From contig CALDOK010000003.1 in assembly GCA_937912125.1 (NCBI GenBank), positions 51,801 to 115,800 on the forward strand: a stretch of DNA of 64,000 nucleotides, in the 5' to 3' direction. The notes beneath the pieces are model-generated. The model was not told where the DNA came from. It ran no database searches and saw nothing but the letters and a program-made list of their open reading frames with translations. The position numbers and the translations under genes were made by a program. Shown here in pieces: positions 9,009 through 18,082 of this stretch (position 1 is the first letter of the stretch; each line of letters starts with the position of its first letter). Source of the DNA: an uncultured Pseudomonadota bacterium. Lineage in GTDB: Bacteria > Myxococcota_A > UBA796 > JAFGLY01.

Positions 9009-9729
9009 GCCCCTCGGCCAGCCAGCGCTCGTAGTCGGCGTGCAGAGCGTCGGCCTGCTCCCGGAGGGTCTGGCGGGTCCACCCGCTGGTGTCGATGGCG
9101 GGATGGATGTCGATGTGCACGGTGCCCGGCGAGAGCTTCCAGTCGTCGGGCCGCAGCTTCTCGTACACCCCGTGGAACACCAAGGGCACGATGGGTGCGC
9201 CCGTGTCCAGCGCCGCGTGGAAGGCCCCCATCTTGAAAGGCTGCAGCTTGCCGTCGCGGGTGCGGGTGCCCTCGGGGGAGATGAAGGTGGACTGGTCGTA
9301 CCGGCGAAGGTCCGCGCCCAGCTTCTTGATGCTGGCCATGGCTCGCTTGCGGTTGCTGCGGTCGACCAGGCGACCACCCAGCAGCCACCAGGCCTGGCCC
9401 ATCACGGGGATGTAGGCGAAGGACTTCTTGCCCAGGAAGCTGAAGCGGGGGATTCCCAGGGCGGCGACGATCAAGACCTCGAGGAAGGAGGCGTGGTTGA
9501 AGGTGATGATGCGCGCAGCGGGCTGGGCCACGTGCTCCCAGCCCTGGACCCGGTAGCGGATACCCGCCACCCACAGGCAGGGCCGCCCGTAGATGGGACC
9601 GAACACCGCGGCGAGCCGGTGGCGCAGCAGGCCCAGGGTGAGGATGCTCGCGAGGCAGCCCGCCCCGAGGACCAGAACGGTCCACAGGGCGGTGAAGATC
9701 CAGAACACGAAGGTGCGAAGCACGGCCAT
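8983..9729 (-). CDS. plsC: PlsC-like 1-acylglycerol-3-phosphate acyltransferase with an HX4E motif
   Basis: The 248-residue protein has an N-terminal membrane helix (about 5-34) and the acyltransferase core of lysophosphatidic-acid acyltransferases. The second conserved block reads STFISPEGTRTRDGKLQPFK, matching the substrate-binding EGTR motif, and a third block APIVPLVFHGVYE follows. The first block, normally NHxSxxD with catalytic His and Asp, reads NHASFLE: His79 is present but the Asp is Glu84. Activity may be altered or may tolerate Glu. The family makes phosphatidic acid at the inner membrane. The gene lies 21 bp after pmbA, in the same direction, and its end overlaps a convergent lipoprotein gene. 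Confidence 0.8.
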   Translation of the reverse strand: MAVLRTFVFWIFTALWTVLVLGAGCLASILTLGLLRHRLAAVFGPIYGRPCLWVAGIRYRVQGWEHVAQPAARIITFNHASFLEVLIVAALGIPRFSFLGKKSFAYIPVMGQAWWLLGGRLVDRSNRKRAMASIKKLGADLRRYDQSTFISPEGTRTRDGKLQPFKMGAFHAALDTGAPIVPLVFHGVYEKLRPDDWKLSPGTVHIDIHPAIDTSGWTRQTLREQADALHADYERWLAEGPIRSPSSG

Positions 9730-9750
9730 GGCGATGACCCCTGAGGGCTG

Positions 9751-11073
9751 CTAGGCCCCGCTGATCTGCACTCCCTCGAAGACCAGGGTGGGCACCAGGG
9801 TGGAGCTGTACTTCCACGGGTCGTTGCCCACGGCGCTCAGGTGCATGAACAGATCCACCAGGTTGCCCGTGGCGTTCATCTCGCCCACACAGGCGCCGAT
9901 CTTCCCACCCTCGATGAGGTGACCCTCGAGGCCGAAGGAGAAGTCGCCGGTGGTGCCGTCGGAGTTCCCACCCAGCCAGCTGGTGACGTAGATGCCGGCG
10001 CCCACCTGGGCCAGCAGGGCCTCGAGGTCCTTGTCGCCCAGGGTGATGACCCGGTTGGATGGCGATCCGGTGGTGGGCTGAAGCTCGGCCTTCTTGCCGT
10101 AGTAGGTGTCGACGTAGACGTTCTTGGCCACGCCGGCCTCGAGGATGGGCAGCTGCCGCGCCGCGATGCCCTCGCCGTCGAACAGGCGCGAGGCGAAGCC
10201 GCGCACCAGCAGCGGATCGTCGATGATGGTGAGCTTGTCGGAGGCCAGGGGCTGGCCGATCTTGCCGGCCCAGAACGAGCGGCCCTGCTGGATGGAGCGG
10301 GCGCTGGCAGGGCCCAGCAGCGATCCCAACAGGCGGCCAGCGGCGCGCCGGTCCACCACGATGGTCTCGGCACCGGTGGGACCCTTGACCGAGCCCAGCC
10401 GGGCCAGGGCCCGTTCCAGGGCGCCCTGCCCCACCACGGTGGGATCCGGCAGCTCGCTGACGAAGTGGCCGCCCAGGTAGTCGTAGTTCGAGGGCCGCTT
10501 GTCGCCTTCGTCCTGCAGGGAGACCGAGGAGACGAACCAGATGCCGGTCTCGGCCTTGGTGCCGGTGAAGCCGTTGGAGCTGGCCGCGGCGCTCATGTAG
10601 GAGTCGTCCTGCACCGTGCTCTCGGTGGAGATGACCTTGTCGTGGGCGCCCGCCGCGGCGTCCATAGCCTCGCACCACTGCTGGCGCTGGGCCTGGGTGA
10701 CCTGGCCCAGGGCCGGATCCACCAGATCCAGATCCACCGCGGGCCGGCCCTCGAACAGCGCGGGGTCGGGGATGAAGCGGAAGGGGTCGGGCTGCAGGGC
10801 CTTGGTCAGGGCCACCGCCTCGGCGATGAAGGCCTGCAGGTTCTCAGGCCGAAGATCCGTGGTGCTGTGGGACGAGTAGCGACCCTCGGCGTAGATCTCG
10901 ACACTCAAGCCCCGGGAGGTGGACTCCTGGACCTTCTCGAGCTTGCCATCGCGGGTGGTGAACTCCACCGAGCGGTTGCGGCTCGCGTTGGCCCAGGCGT
11001 TGTCGGCGCCGGCGGTCTTGCAGAGCTCGACGGCCTGCTGTGCGCGTTCGAGGAGCATATCGATGTCAGGCAT
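9751..11073 (-). CDS. pmbA: TldE/PmbA-family metalloprotease subunit
   Basis: This 440-residue protein resembles PmbA (TldE), the partner of the TldD protease. Visible family features include DGKLEKVQESTSRGLSVEIY near residue 40, a central domain with KAETGIWFVSSVS, and the C-terminal segment with GASARSIQQG-like and GDFSFGLEGHLIEGGKIG patterns. PmbA itself lacks the zinc-binding HExxxH, which is supplied by TldD. TldD/TldE heterodimers cleave unfolded or modified peptides, including bacteriocin precursors. The ATG at 11073 overlaps the end of tldD by eight bases, so the two are coupled. Unlike the TldD here, this protein has no visible export signal, which is puzzling if they form a complex. 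Confidence 0.82.
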   Translation of the reverse strand: MPDIDMLLERAQQAVELCKTAGADNAWANASRNRSVEFTTRDGKLEKVQESTSRGLSVEIYAEGRYSSHSTTDLRPENLQAFIAEAVALTKALQPDPFRFIPDPALFEGRPAVDLDLVDPALGQVTQAQRQQWCEAMDAAAGAHDKVISTESTVQDDSYMSAAASSNGFTGTKAETGIWFVSSVSLQDEGDKRPSNYDYLGGHFVSELPDPTVVGQGALERALARLGSVKGPTGAETIVVDRRAAGRLLGSLLGPASARSIQQGRSFWAGKIGQPLASDKLTIIDDPLLVRGFASRLFDGEGIAARQLPILEAGVAKNVYVDTYYGKKAELQPTTGSPSNRVITLGDKDLEALLAQVGAGIYVTSWLGGNSDGTTGDFSFGLEGHLIEGGKIGACVGEMNATGNLVDLFMHLSAVGNDPWKYSSTLVPTLVFEGVQISGA

Positions 11074-12604
11074 CTTCGCCTCCGACGGTGATGGAGGAGA
11101 CCAAGGTGGTGGGCAGTCCCTGGGAAACGGGCACGCCCTGGCCGTCCTTGCCGCAGGTCCAGCCGCCAGTGTCCAGGCGGAAGTCGTTCGCGACCATGGT
11201 GATCTTGGAGAGCACGTCCGGGCCGTTGCCGATGATGTTGGTGTCCTTGATGGGGGCGGTCTTCTTGCCGTCCTCGATGAGCCAGCCGTTCTTGACGTAG
11301 AAGGTGAAGTCCCCGGCGCCGATCTTGACCTGGCCGTTGGTGAAGGTCTCGGCCACGATGCCGTTCTTGACCGTGGCGATGATCTCTTCGGCGGTGTGGG
11401 GGCCGTTCTCCATGAAGGTGCAGCGCATCCGCGGCACCGGGGCGAAGCGGAAGGACTCGCGGCGGCCATTGCCCGTGGGCTCCACGCCGTAGTGTCGGGC
11501 GCTGATGCCGTCGTGCAGGTAGCCCTTCATGATGCCATTCTCGACGAGCTTGGTGTACTGGGTGGGCACGCCCTCGTCGTCGACGTTCAGGGCACCGCGC
11601 TCGCTGGGCTCGACGCCCGAGTCCACGATGGTGACGTGCTCGGAGCTGACCTTCTTGCCGACCATGTCGGCGAAGATGCTGATGCCCTTGCGGTTGAAGT
11701 CGGCCTCCATGCCGTGACCGATGGCCTCGTGCAGCAGGATGCCCGACGCGCCGGCGGCCAGCACCACGGGCTGCTCACCCGCGGGGGGCCGGCGGGCCTC
11801 GAAGAGGATCATGGTGCGGTCGACCGCCTGCTTGACCAGCAGGTCGATCTGTTCCTGATCGTAGAAGTCGAAGCCGCGACGGCCCGCCAGGTTGGAGCTG
11901 TTGGACTGGGTCTCCTCGCCCTTGCGCGCGGTGACAGTACACCAGACGCGGGTCATGGGGCGCACGTCCATGTGCATGGCTCCCGTCATGTCAGCGATCA
12001 GCACATGCTCCTCGTAGTCGGACCACAGCACCCGCACCTTCTCGACGGCCGGGTCGGCGGCCTGGGCCTGGGCCGCGATCTTCTCGATCAGCGGCAGCTT
12101 GGCGGCCACGCCCACGTCGGACAGCGGCTGCACCAAGGTGTACAGGCCCTTGTGCTCCTTGTACCGGAAGGCCTCGATGGCCGGGCCCCCGCCCGCCTGG
12201 GCGATGGACGACGCGGTGCGCGCCGCCTGGAGCATGGACTCGAGGGTGAGGTCCTCAGTGAAGGCGTAGCCGGTCTGATCGCCCACAACGCAGCGCAGGC
12301 CCACGCCGAGATCGACGCTGGAGCTGGCGTTGGAGACGATGCCGTCCTCGAGGGTCAGGCTGCTCGAGCGGCTGTGCTGGAAGTACAGCTCGGCCTGATC
12401 GGCACCCCGGGCGGTCAGCTCCGACAGCACGGACCGAATCACAGCCTCATCCACGCCGAACCAGGTGAGGAAGGGGTTGGCCGGGGTGACGGCGGACTCG
12501 ATGGGGGCAGTCTTGGCACAGCCGGCCAGGAAACTGGGCATGGACATCATGCACACTCCTGCCGCGCTGGCGCCGATGAACTCACGGCGCGTGGGAGGTC
12601 GCAT
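11066..12604 (-). CDS. tldD: TldD-family zinc metalloprotease with Tat-type lipoprotein signal
   Basis: The 512-residue protein has the TldD zinc motif HEAIGHGMEADF near residue 288, the following DSGVEPSERGALNVDDEG segment, and the conserved C-terminal end KITMVANDFRLDTGGWTCGK. What is unusual is the N-terminus: TRREFIGASAAG is a twin-arginine motif, followed by a hydrophobic stretch ending FLAGC, a lipobox. This suggests export by Tat and lipid anchoring, whereas E. coli TldD is cytoplasmic. The next gene, pmbA, overlaps its end. Exported TldD homologues with Tat signals are known in several phyla. It may process peptides at the periplasmic face. The start is fixed by the Tat motif beginning six residues in. 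Confidence 0.85.
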   Translation of the reverse strand: MRPPTRREFIGASAAGVCMMSMPSFLAGCAKTAPIESAVTPANPFLTWFGVDEAVIRSVLSELTARGADQAELYFQHSRSSSLTLEDGIVSNASSSVDLGVGLRCVVGDQTGYAFTEDLTLESMLQAARTASSIAQAGGGPAIEAFRYKEHKGLYTLVQPLSDVGVAAKLPLIEKIAAQAQAADPAVEKVRVLWSDYEEHVLIADMTGAMHMDVRPMTRVWCTVTARKGEETQSNSSNLAGRRGFDFYDQEQIDLLVKQAVDRTMILFEARRPPAGEQPVVLAAGASGILLHEAIGHGMEADFNRKGISIFADMVGKKVSSEHVTIVDSGVEPSERGALNVDDEGVPTQYTKLVENGIMKGYLHDGISARHYGVEPTGNGRRESFRFAPVPRMRCTFMENGPHTAEEIIATVKNGIVAETFTNGQVKIGAGDFTFYVKNGWLIEDGKKTAPIKDTNIIGNGPDVLSKITMVANDFRLDTGGWTCGKDGQGVPVSQGLPTTLVSSITVGGEDA

Positions 12605-12709
12605 GGGGACTCCTGCGGTTGGCGGACCCAGAGGCCGTAACCCGCCAGCGACCGACCGTTGGCGGCCCCTGGCAGCGACGTTCCTGCCGACGGAATCCAG
12701 TAGCGGACG

Positions 12710-15700
12710 CTACTCGCTCCCCCCTCCGAGCACCTCCTGCACCGTCGCCACCAGGGCAGCCAGCTCGAAGGGCTTCTCGAGGAAGGCCCGGGCGTGGGCT
12801 CCCACCGAGGCGGGTAGGTCGTCCTCGGCCGAGTACCCGGACCACAGCACCACGGGCAGGCGGGGATCGCGGGCCAGGAGCCGCCGCAAGGTCTCGGGCC
12901 CCGAGATGCCGGGCATACTCAGGTCCAACAGCACCAGGTGGATCTCCCGGGCATGGGCCAGGTGGAGGTCCAGGGCGCTCTCGCCGTTGACCGCCTCGAG
13001 CACGCGGTAGCCGAACTCCTCGAGCACCTCTCGGGCCAGCTCGCGCACCGGTGCCTCGTCGTCCACGACCAACACGGTCTGGCCGCCACCACGGGACAGC
13101 TCACGCACGGGATCCACGGTGTGGTCCCGCCGCTCGGGGGCACAGGAGGGCAGGTAGCAGGTGAAGGCGGCGCCATGCCCCGGCTGGCTCTGGACCGTGA
13201 CCCTGCCACCGTGCTGGTCCACGATGCCGTAGACCACCGAGAGCCCAAGGCCCGTGCCCTGATCCGCCGGCTTTGTGGTGAAGAAGGGCTCGAAGATCCT
13301 GGCCTGGGTGGCCTCGTCCATGCCGATGCCGTTGTCGCCCACGGTGAGCACCAGGGAGGGATCCGGCAGTCCACGAGGAAGAGGTGGGCCCGGCTGACCC
13401 TTGCCCGCGCAGGACAGCTCGATGGTGATGCGGGGCTCGGTGAGGCCGCCGTGGAGCTGCGCCTCTTCGAGGGCGTGGCGAGCGTTCAGGCCCAGGTTGA
13501 GCAGCACCTGCTGCACCAGGCCCGCGTCCCCCAGGAACCAGAAGCTGCCCTTGGGCGGCGACCAGCGCACCTGGATGGCGCGATCCATGGACCGGCTCAA
13601 GAACTGGCAGACATCGTCCACGATCGGCACGAGGTCGTGGGGTCTCTTGAAGACCTCCGCGCGGCGGCTGAAGGCCAGCACCTGCTTGACCAGGGCCGTG
13701 GCCCGCTCGGCCGCCGCCGCCGCGGCCTCGCTTCGCCGCAGCAGCTCCCGGTCCGCACCCGCCTGGGCCTGGATGCGCTCGAGGTGGCCGCGGATGGGGG
13801 TGAGCAGGTTGTTCAGGTCGTGGGCCATGCCCCCGGCGAAGCGGCCCATGGCCTCCATCTTCTGGGACTGGCGGAGCTGCCGCTCGAGCTGCTGTCGCTG
13901 GGAGGTGTCGCGGATGGCGATCACCCCCCCCTCGAGGGAGCCGTCGGGGCGGAACACAGGGGACCAGCGGAACTCCACGCTGACCTTGCTGCCGTCCTTG
14001 CGCCGCAGCATGGCGTGGAACGGCGCGGCGGCGGGGCTGTCCGCCTGCTGGCGGGCGCGGGCCGGCTGGAGTGTGGCCCCCTGGAGGTCCTGAGGCTCGA
14101 GCAGCCGGGTGCCCGGCGCCCCCACCAGCTCCTCGGCCGAGAAGCCGGTGATGCGGGCTGCGGCCGGGTTGGCGTACAGGATGGTGCCCTGCAGGTCCAC
14201 GCGCACCACCCCGTCCAGCAAGGCCTCGAGGGTGCTGCGGTGCTCCTCGTGCAGGGCTTCGAGATCACCCGCCCACTCGAGCACCTCGGCCTGCAGGGTG
14301 GCGCTGTGGGTGGCCAGCTTGGACGAGCTGACCTCGAGGGCCTGGGACAAGCGGGCCAGGTCTGCGTAGCGTCCCAGATCGCGCAGTGCGGTCAGCGCCA
14401 GATCACCCATGGCTCGCAGCGCGGCCAGGTCCAGGCCCTCGAAGGCCCCCTCGCGCCCCTCGTGCTCGAGGTGGAGCACCCCACAGCCGCTCTCCCCCTC
14501 GGACAAGGGAAGGCACAACCACGAGCGAGACGGCTGCGCGGCGTCAGGGGTGCGAGCGTGAGCGCCGGCCCCCACAGCACCGCTGCCCGAGGTCTCCCCG
14601 CTGCGATGAACCCGCCGCACCAGCTCGATGGGCCAGCCGTGGAAGCCGTCGATGGGCTGCCTGGCTGCGCTGGGCAGGGTGGCCGGACCGGCGGACGCCA
14701 GGTGGACAAGCTCCCCGGCCTCCCGGTCGAAGAACGCCAGGCGGCGGGCTCCGCTGAAGTCCACCACCGCCTCGGCGAGGCGCAGGGCCAGCCTGCTGGG
14801 ATCGAGGCCCTCGCTCAGGGTCCGCGCAGCCTTCCCGGCGGCCTGAACCTGTGCCTGAGGCAGCGCCCCCGGCAGCTCGGTGGCCGTCCCACTGGAAGCT
14901 GGGGGTGAGGCGGGCCCACCCCCGGCTGCGGCGGCACCCCAGCGGCGCGACGCGTCCCGAGCCCCCTCGAGGAACAGGGCCGCGGTCCGGCCGTGGCCGG
15001 CGGCTGTGTGGAAGCGGGCGGCGCGGGCGCACGCCAGCGCCTCGAGCTGGAGGAAGCCCTGGGATGCAGCGGCCTCGACCGCCTGCACGAAGATCGCGGC
15101 GGCGGCCTGGTCCTGACCCCGCACAGCCGCCAGCTCGGCGGCGGCCAGGGCGCGCCTGGGTTCATAGGTGGCGGGCCCCAGCTGCGCCCAGGTCTCGAGG
15201 GCCGCGAGGTGAGCCTCGGCCCGCTCGATGGCGCCCGCGCGCTGCTCGGCAGCGAGCTGCGGGTACTCGTGGCACAGCAGCACGGTCTCGAACAGCGCAA
15301 ACTCCGCCAGCGCCACCATGCCTGCGGCCGTGGCCAGCTCCGGCCGCAGCGCGTCCGCGTGGCGACGAGCGGTGGCGAAGTCCTCCGTGAGCACGGCATG
15401 AATCATGTAGAGCAGGTACACGTGGACTCGGGCCACCCGGTAGTGCTCCAGGGACGCGGCCAGGTCCTCGACCTCCACCCCATCGAGCCCGAGCTCCTCC
15501 AACAGCTCGCCTTGACCGCTAAGCCGCCCCATGACCTGGACCACCGCGCCCGTGACGGTGGCGGCATCGTCGTAGCAGATGGTGTCCCGCACCAGGCGCA
15601 GCTGCTCCACGCTGCGCTGCAGGGCGCCGGGGAGCGGCAGGCCCCGGTAGAACAGCCCCAGGCAGCCGTTCATGGCCAGCCAGCCCGCGTAGTCGAACTG

Positions 15701-17887
15701 CCCGTGCTGCAGCGCCACGTTCACCGCCCGGAGGCCGAGCTCGAGGCCCGAGTCCAGGGAGCGGGTCCAGTGGTTGATGAAGTTGACGTACAGGTGGATC
15801 ACGGGCGCATATTGGCTGCGATCCGGCCGCTGCCGCTCGAGCTCGAGGGCCAGCTTCCCGAAGGCCTGGCCCTGCTCGTGCTGACCCGAGACGCTGCACA
15901 GCAGGCCCTGGAAGACAAAGGCCAGGGGCGCCAGGGACCCGTTGCCGTGCTCGAGGCAGAGGTTCACCATGCGGGTGATCACCCAGGGCATGATGGCCGG
16001 GTAGACATAGGAGACCGGAGCCATAGCCCCCAGCAGCGACAGCTCCAGGGCATGCCGGCCAGGGGGCATGGGCGAAGCCTCGGCCAGCTCTGGTACCTGC
16101 CTGCCCCCCATCAGCGCCGGCTGGCGCGCAGCCTCGCGGCCCACCAGGCGCGTCCAGCCTTCCACGTCGTCCCTCTCGGGCAGCTCCGAGCCGAGCTCGG
16201 CCAGGCCCGAGAGGGCTTCGCCCAGCCCCTGGACGTACCGTGCCGCGTGGACCAACATGGTGACGCGCTGCACCCGCAGGGCCACCACCTCCTCCTGGCC
16301 GCCGGCCAGCGCCAGGGCACGGTCGAGCAGGCCCTCCGCGCGATCGAAGCGACCCGTGGCCTGCATGGCCTGGGCCAACAAGCGGTGCAGCTCCAGGGAA
16401 CGCTCCTGTGACGCCTCCGAGGACGGCAGGACCTCGAGAGCCGCCTCGAGGTGGCGCTCACCTGTACTCCACGCTGCACAGGCGACGGCCTGATGGCCGG
16501 CCTCCATCAGCAGCTCGATGCGAGCCTGGCGGGCGGCGGGTTTTTCGCCCTGGGGGGAGAGCTGGTGGAGCTGGTCGGCCACGGTGAAGAGCACCCGCAC
16601 GCTCTGGTCCTGGTTCCAGGCTCGACGCAGCCTGCGCACGATGCGGCGGTGGTTGCTCCTGCGGGTGTCGGCCTCGAGGGCCTGGTAGATGGACTGGTGC
16701 AGGCGTTCGTGGGCGAAGCGCCAGCAGCGACCCAGCTCGGGCCTGCCCACCACCCCCTGTCGATCGCAGCGCACCACCATGCCCGCCTGCAGCGCGGGCT
16801 CGAGCAAGTCCATCACATCCAGCAACGGGTGGCCGGAGGCCAGGGCCAGCAGCTCGCCATCCAGCTCGGGGCCCAGACAGGACCCCAGCTCCAGCAGCCC
16901 ACGGGTGGCCGCCGGCAGGCTGGACACCGCGCTGGCCACCACTTGGGGTTCACTCCGCGCCTCAGCCAGATCTGCAGACGCCGCGAGGTCCCAGCACCAG
17001 GCCCCGGCCCGGTGCGTCAACGCCCCGAACGCCTGCAGCTTGACCAGGAAGCGCTGGGTGGCCCATGGGTTCCCCTGGCCCTGGTCGTAGGTGAGCCGCG
17101 CGAGGGGCGCCACACGCGCGGGCTCCGTCGAGAGCAGATCGGCGACCATGGCCTGGACGTCTTCCTGGGCCAGGGGTGCCAGGGAGATGCGCAGCGCCTG
17201 GTCCACCGCCAACCCCAGGGCTCCGCGCACCGCGGCGAGGTCCAGGCAAGGGGGCTCACAGGGAGTGCGCAGGGCGCAGATCACCAGCACGCCAGGCCCA
17301 CTGTCGCCACCAACCAGCCGGCCCAGGAGGCGCAGGCTCGAAGGCTCGGCCCACTGCAGGTCGTCCAGGAAGAGCACCAGCGGGCTGGACTCGGCCGCGA
17401 AGCAGCACACCAGGCGATGCACCAGCAGCTCGAAGCGCTGCTGAGCCTCCTGGGGTGCCATGGCCGGGGGCGGCGGCCGGGGACCGGTGAGCAGCTCCAG
17501 CTCGGGCAGCAGGCCCGTGAGCAGCGCCAGGCCTCCTCCGACCTCCCGCTCCAGGTGAGCCCTGAGGCTGGCGTGGGCTTGGTCCGGCTCGGCCAGCAGG
17601 CTGCTCACCACCCCGTCCAGCGCGGCCAACAGACCCTCGAGGGGCCCCGTGCGCTGGCGCACCCAGCTCCCCCGGCTGACGCGACCGCCCTCGATGCGCA
17701 TGGGCTCGATGAGGGACTCCACCAGCCGCGTCTTGCCAATGCCCGCGGGGCCATCCAGCAACACCAGGGAGCCCTCACCGCGCTGGGCCCGGTGGAACGC
17801 CTCCCACAGCTGACGAACCTCGTCCAACCGTCCGTGCAGGCGCTCTGCAGGGCCGAGGGTGACGCGCTCCTGGGGAGGGGTGATCAT
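12710..17887 (-). CDS. Giant hybrid sensor histidine kinase: AAA ATPase, TPR region, GAF, PAS, kinase, receiver
   Basis: From ATG 17887 the protein has 1725 residues. An AAA-type (AAA_16) ATPase comes first, with Walker A GPAGIGKT at 46-53 and Walker B LVLFLDDLQWAE near 170-181. A long helical TPR-like region spans roughly 450-1000. A GAF domain (about 1020-1190), a PAS domain (about 1220-1330, VRVDLQGTILYANPAAARI), a HisKA segment with phospho-acceptor His in GGMAHDLNNLL (about 1355), an ATPase domain with DNGIGMDEATQARIFEPFF and GTGLGLSVVYGIV, and a receiver domain (about 1600-1720) with VVDDE, phospho-acceptor Asp in LLDLSMPG and Lys in EKPF complete it. Similar proteins in myxobacteria often begin with a Ser/Thr kinase, which is missing here. 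The signal and target are unknown. It lies 105 bp upstream of tldD in the same direction. Confidence 0.88.
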   Translation of the reverse strand: MITPPQERVTLGPAERLHGRLDEVRQLWEAFHRAQRGEGSLVLLDGPAGIGKTRLVESLIEPMRIEGGRVSRGSWVRQRTGPLEGLLAALDGVVSSLLAEPDQAHASLRAHLEREVGGGLALLTGLLPELELLTGPRPPPPAMAPQEAQQRFELLVHRLVCCFAAESSPLVLFLDDLQWAEPSSLRLLGRLVGGDSGPGVLVICALRTPCEPPCLDLAAVRGALGLAVDQALRISLAPLAQEDVQAMVADLLSTEPARVAPLARLTYDQGQGNPWATQRFLVKLQAFGALTHRAGAWCWDLAASADLAEARSEPQVVASAVSSLPAATRGLLELGSCLGPELDGELLALASGHPLLDVMDLLEPALQAGMVVRCDRQGVVGRPELGRCWRFAHERLHQSIYQALEADTRRSNHRRIVRRLRRAWNQDQSVRVLFTVADQLHQLSPQGEKPAARQARIELLMEAGHQAVACAAWSTGERHLEAALEVLPSSEASQERSLELHRLLAQAMQATGRFDRAEGLLDRALALAGGQEEVVALRVQRVTMLVHAARYVQGLGEALSGLAELGSELPERDDVEGWTRLVGREAARQPALMGGRQVPELAEASPMPPGRHALELSLLGAMAPVSYVYPAIMPWVITRMVNLCLEHGNGSLAPLAFVFQGLLCSVSGQHEQGQAFGKLALELERQRPDRSQYAPVIHLYVNFINHWTRSLDSGLELGLRAVNVALQHGQFDYAGWLAMNGCLGLFYRGLPLPGALQRSVEQLRLVRDTICYDDAATVTGAVVQVMGRLSGQGELLEELGLDGVEVEDLAASLEHYRVARVHVYLLYMIHAVLTEDFATARRHADALRPELATAAGMVALAEFALFETVLLCHEYPQLAAEQRAGAIERAEAHLAALETWAQLGPATYEPRRALAAAELAAVRGQDQAAAAIFVQAVEAAASQGFLQLEALACARAARFHTAAGHGRTAALFLEGARDASRRWGAAAAGGGPASPPASSGTATELPGALPQAQVQAAGKAARTLSEGLDPSRLALRLAEAVVDFSGARRLAFFDREAGELVHLASAGPATLPSAARQPIDGFHGWPIELVRRVHRSGETSGSGAVGAGAHARTPDAAQPSRSWLCLPLSEGESGCGVLHLEHEGREGAFEGLDLAALRAMGDLALTALRDLGRYADLARLSQALEVSSSKLATHSATLQAEVLEWAGDLEALHEEHRSTLEALLDGVVRVDLQGTILYANPAAARITGFSAEELVGAPGTRLLEPQDLQGATLQPARARQQADSPAAAPFHAMLRRKDGSKVSVEFRWSPVFRPDGSLEGGVIAIRDTSQRQQLERQLRQSQKMEAMGRFAGGMAHDLNNLLTPIRGHLERIQAQAGADRELLRRSEAAAAAAERATALVKQVLAFSRRAEVFKRPHDLVPIVDDVCQFLSRSMDRAIQVRWSPPKGSFWFLGDAGLVQQVLLNLGLNARHALEEAQLHGGLTEPRITIELSCAGKGQPGPPLPRGLPDPSLVLTVGDNGIGMDEATQARIFEPFFTTKPADQGTGLGLSVVYGIVDQHGGRVTVQSQPGHGAAFTCYLPSCAPERRDHTVDPVRELSRGGGQTVLVVDDEAPVRELAREVLEEFGYRVLEAVNGESALDLHLAHAREIHLVLLDLSMPGISGPETLRRLLARDPRLPVVLWSGYSAEDDLPASVGAHARAFLEKPFELAALVATVQEVLGGGSE

Positions 17888-18082
17888 CGCTTGGGAGAGT
17901 AGAGGACCGCGGTGAGCAGGAGTGCGGATTGTGCCACAGCCGGCCGCCCCTGCCCATGGGTCGCCATCCCACCCGCCGTTCAGGGCTGGACAGGCGGACA
18001 ATCCAGCGCAAACGTCAGCCGCTCCAGCCGGTTAGCTGCCCTCAGCCAGCGCAGCCACCGCACCGAAGCCCCAGGAGCGACC

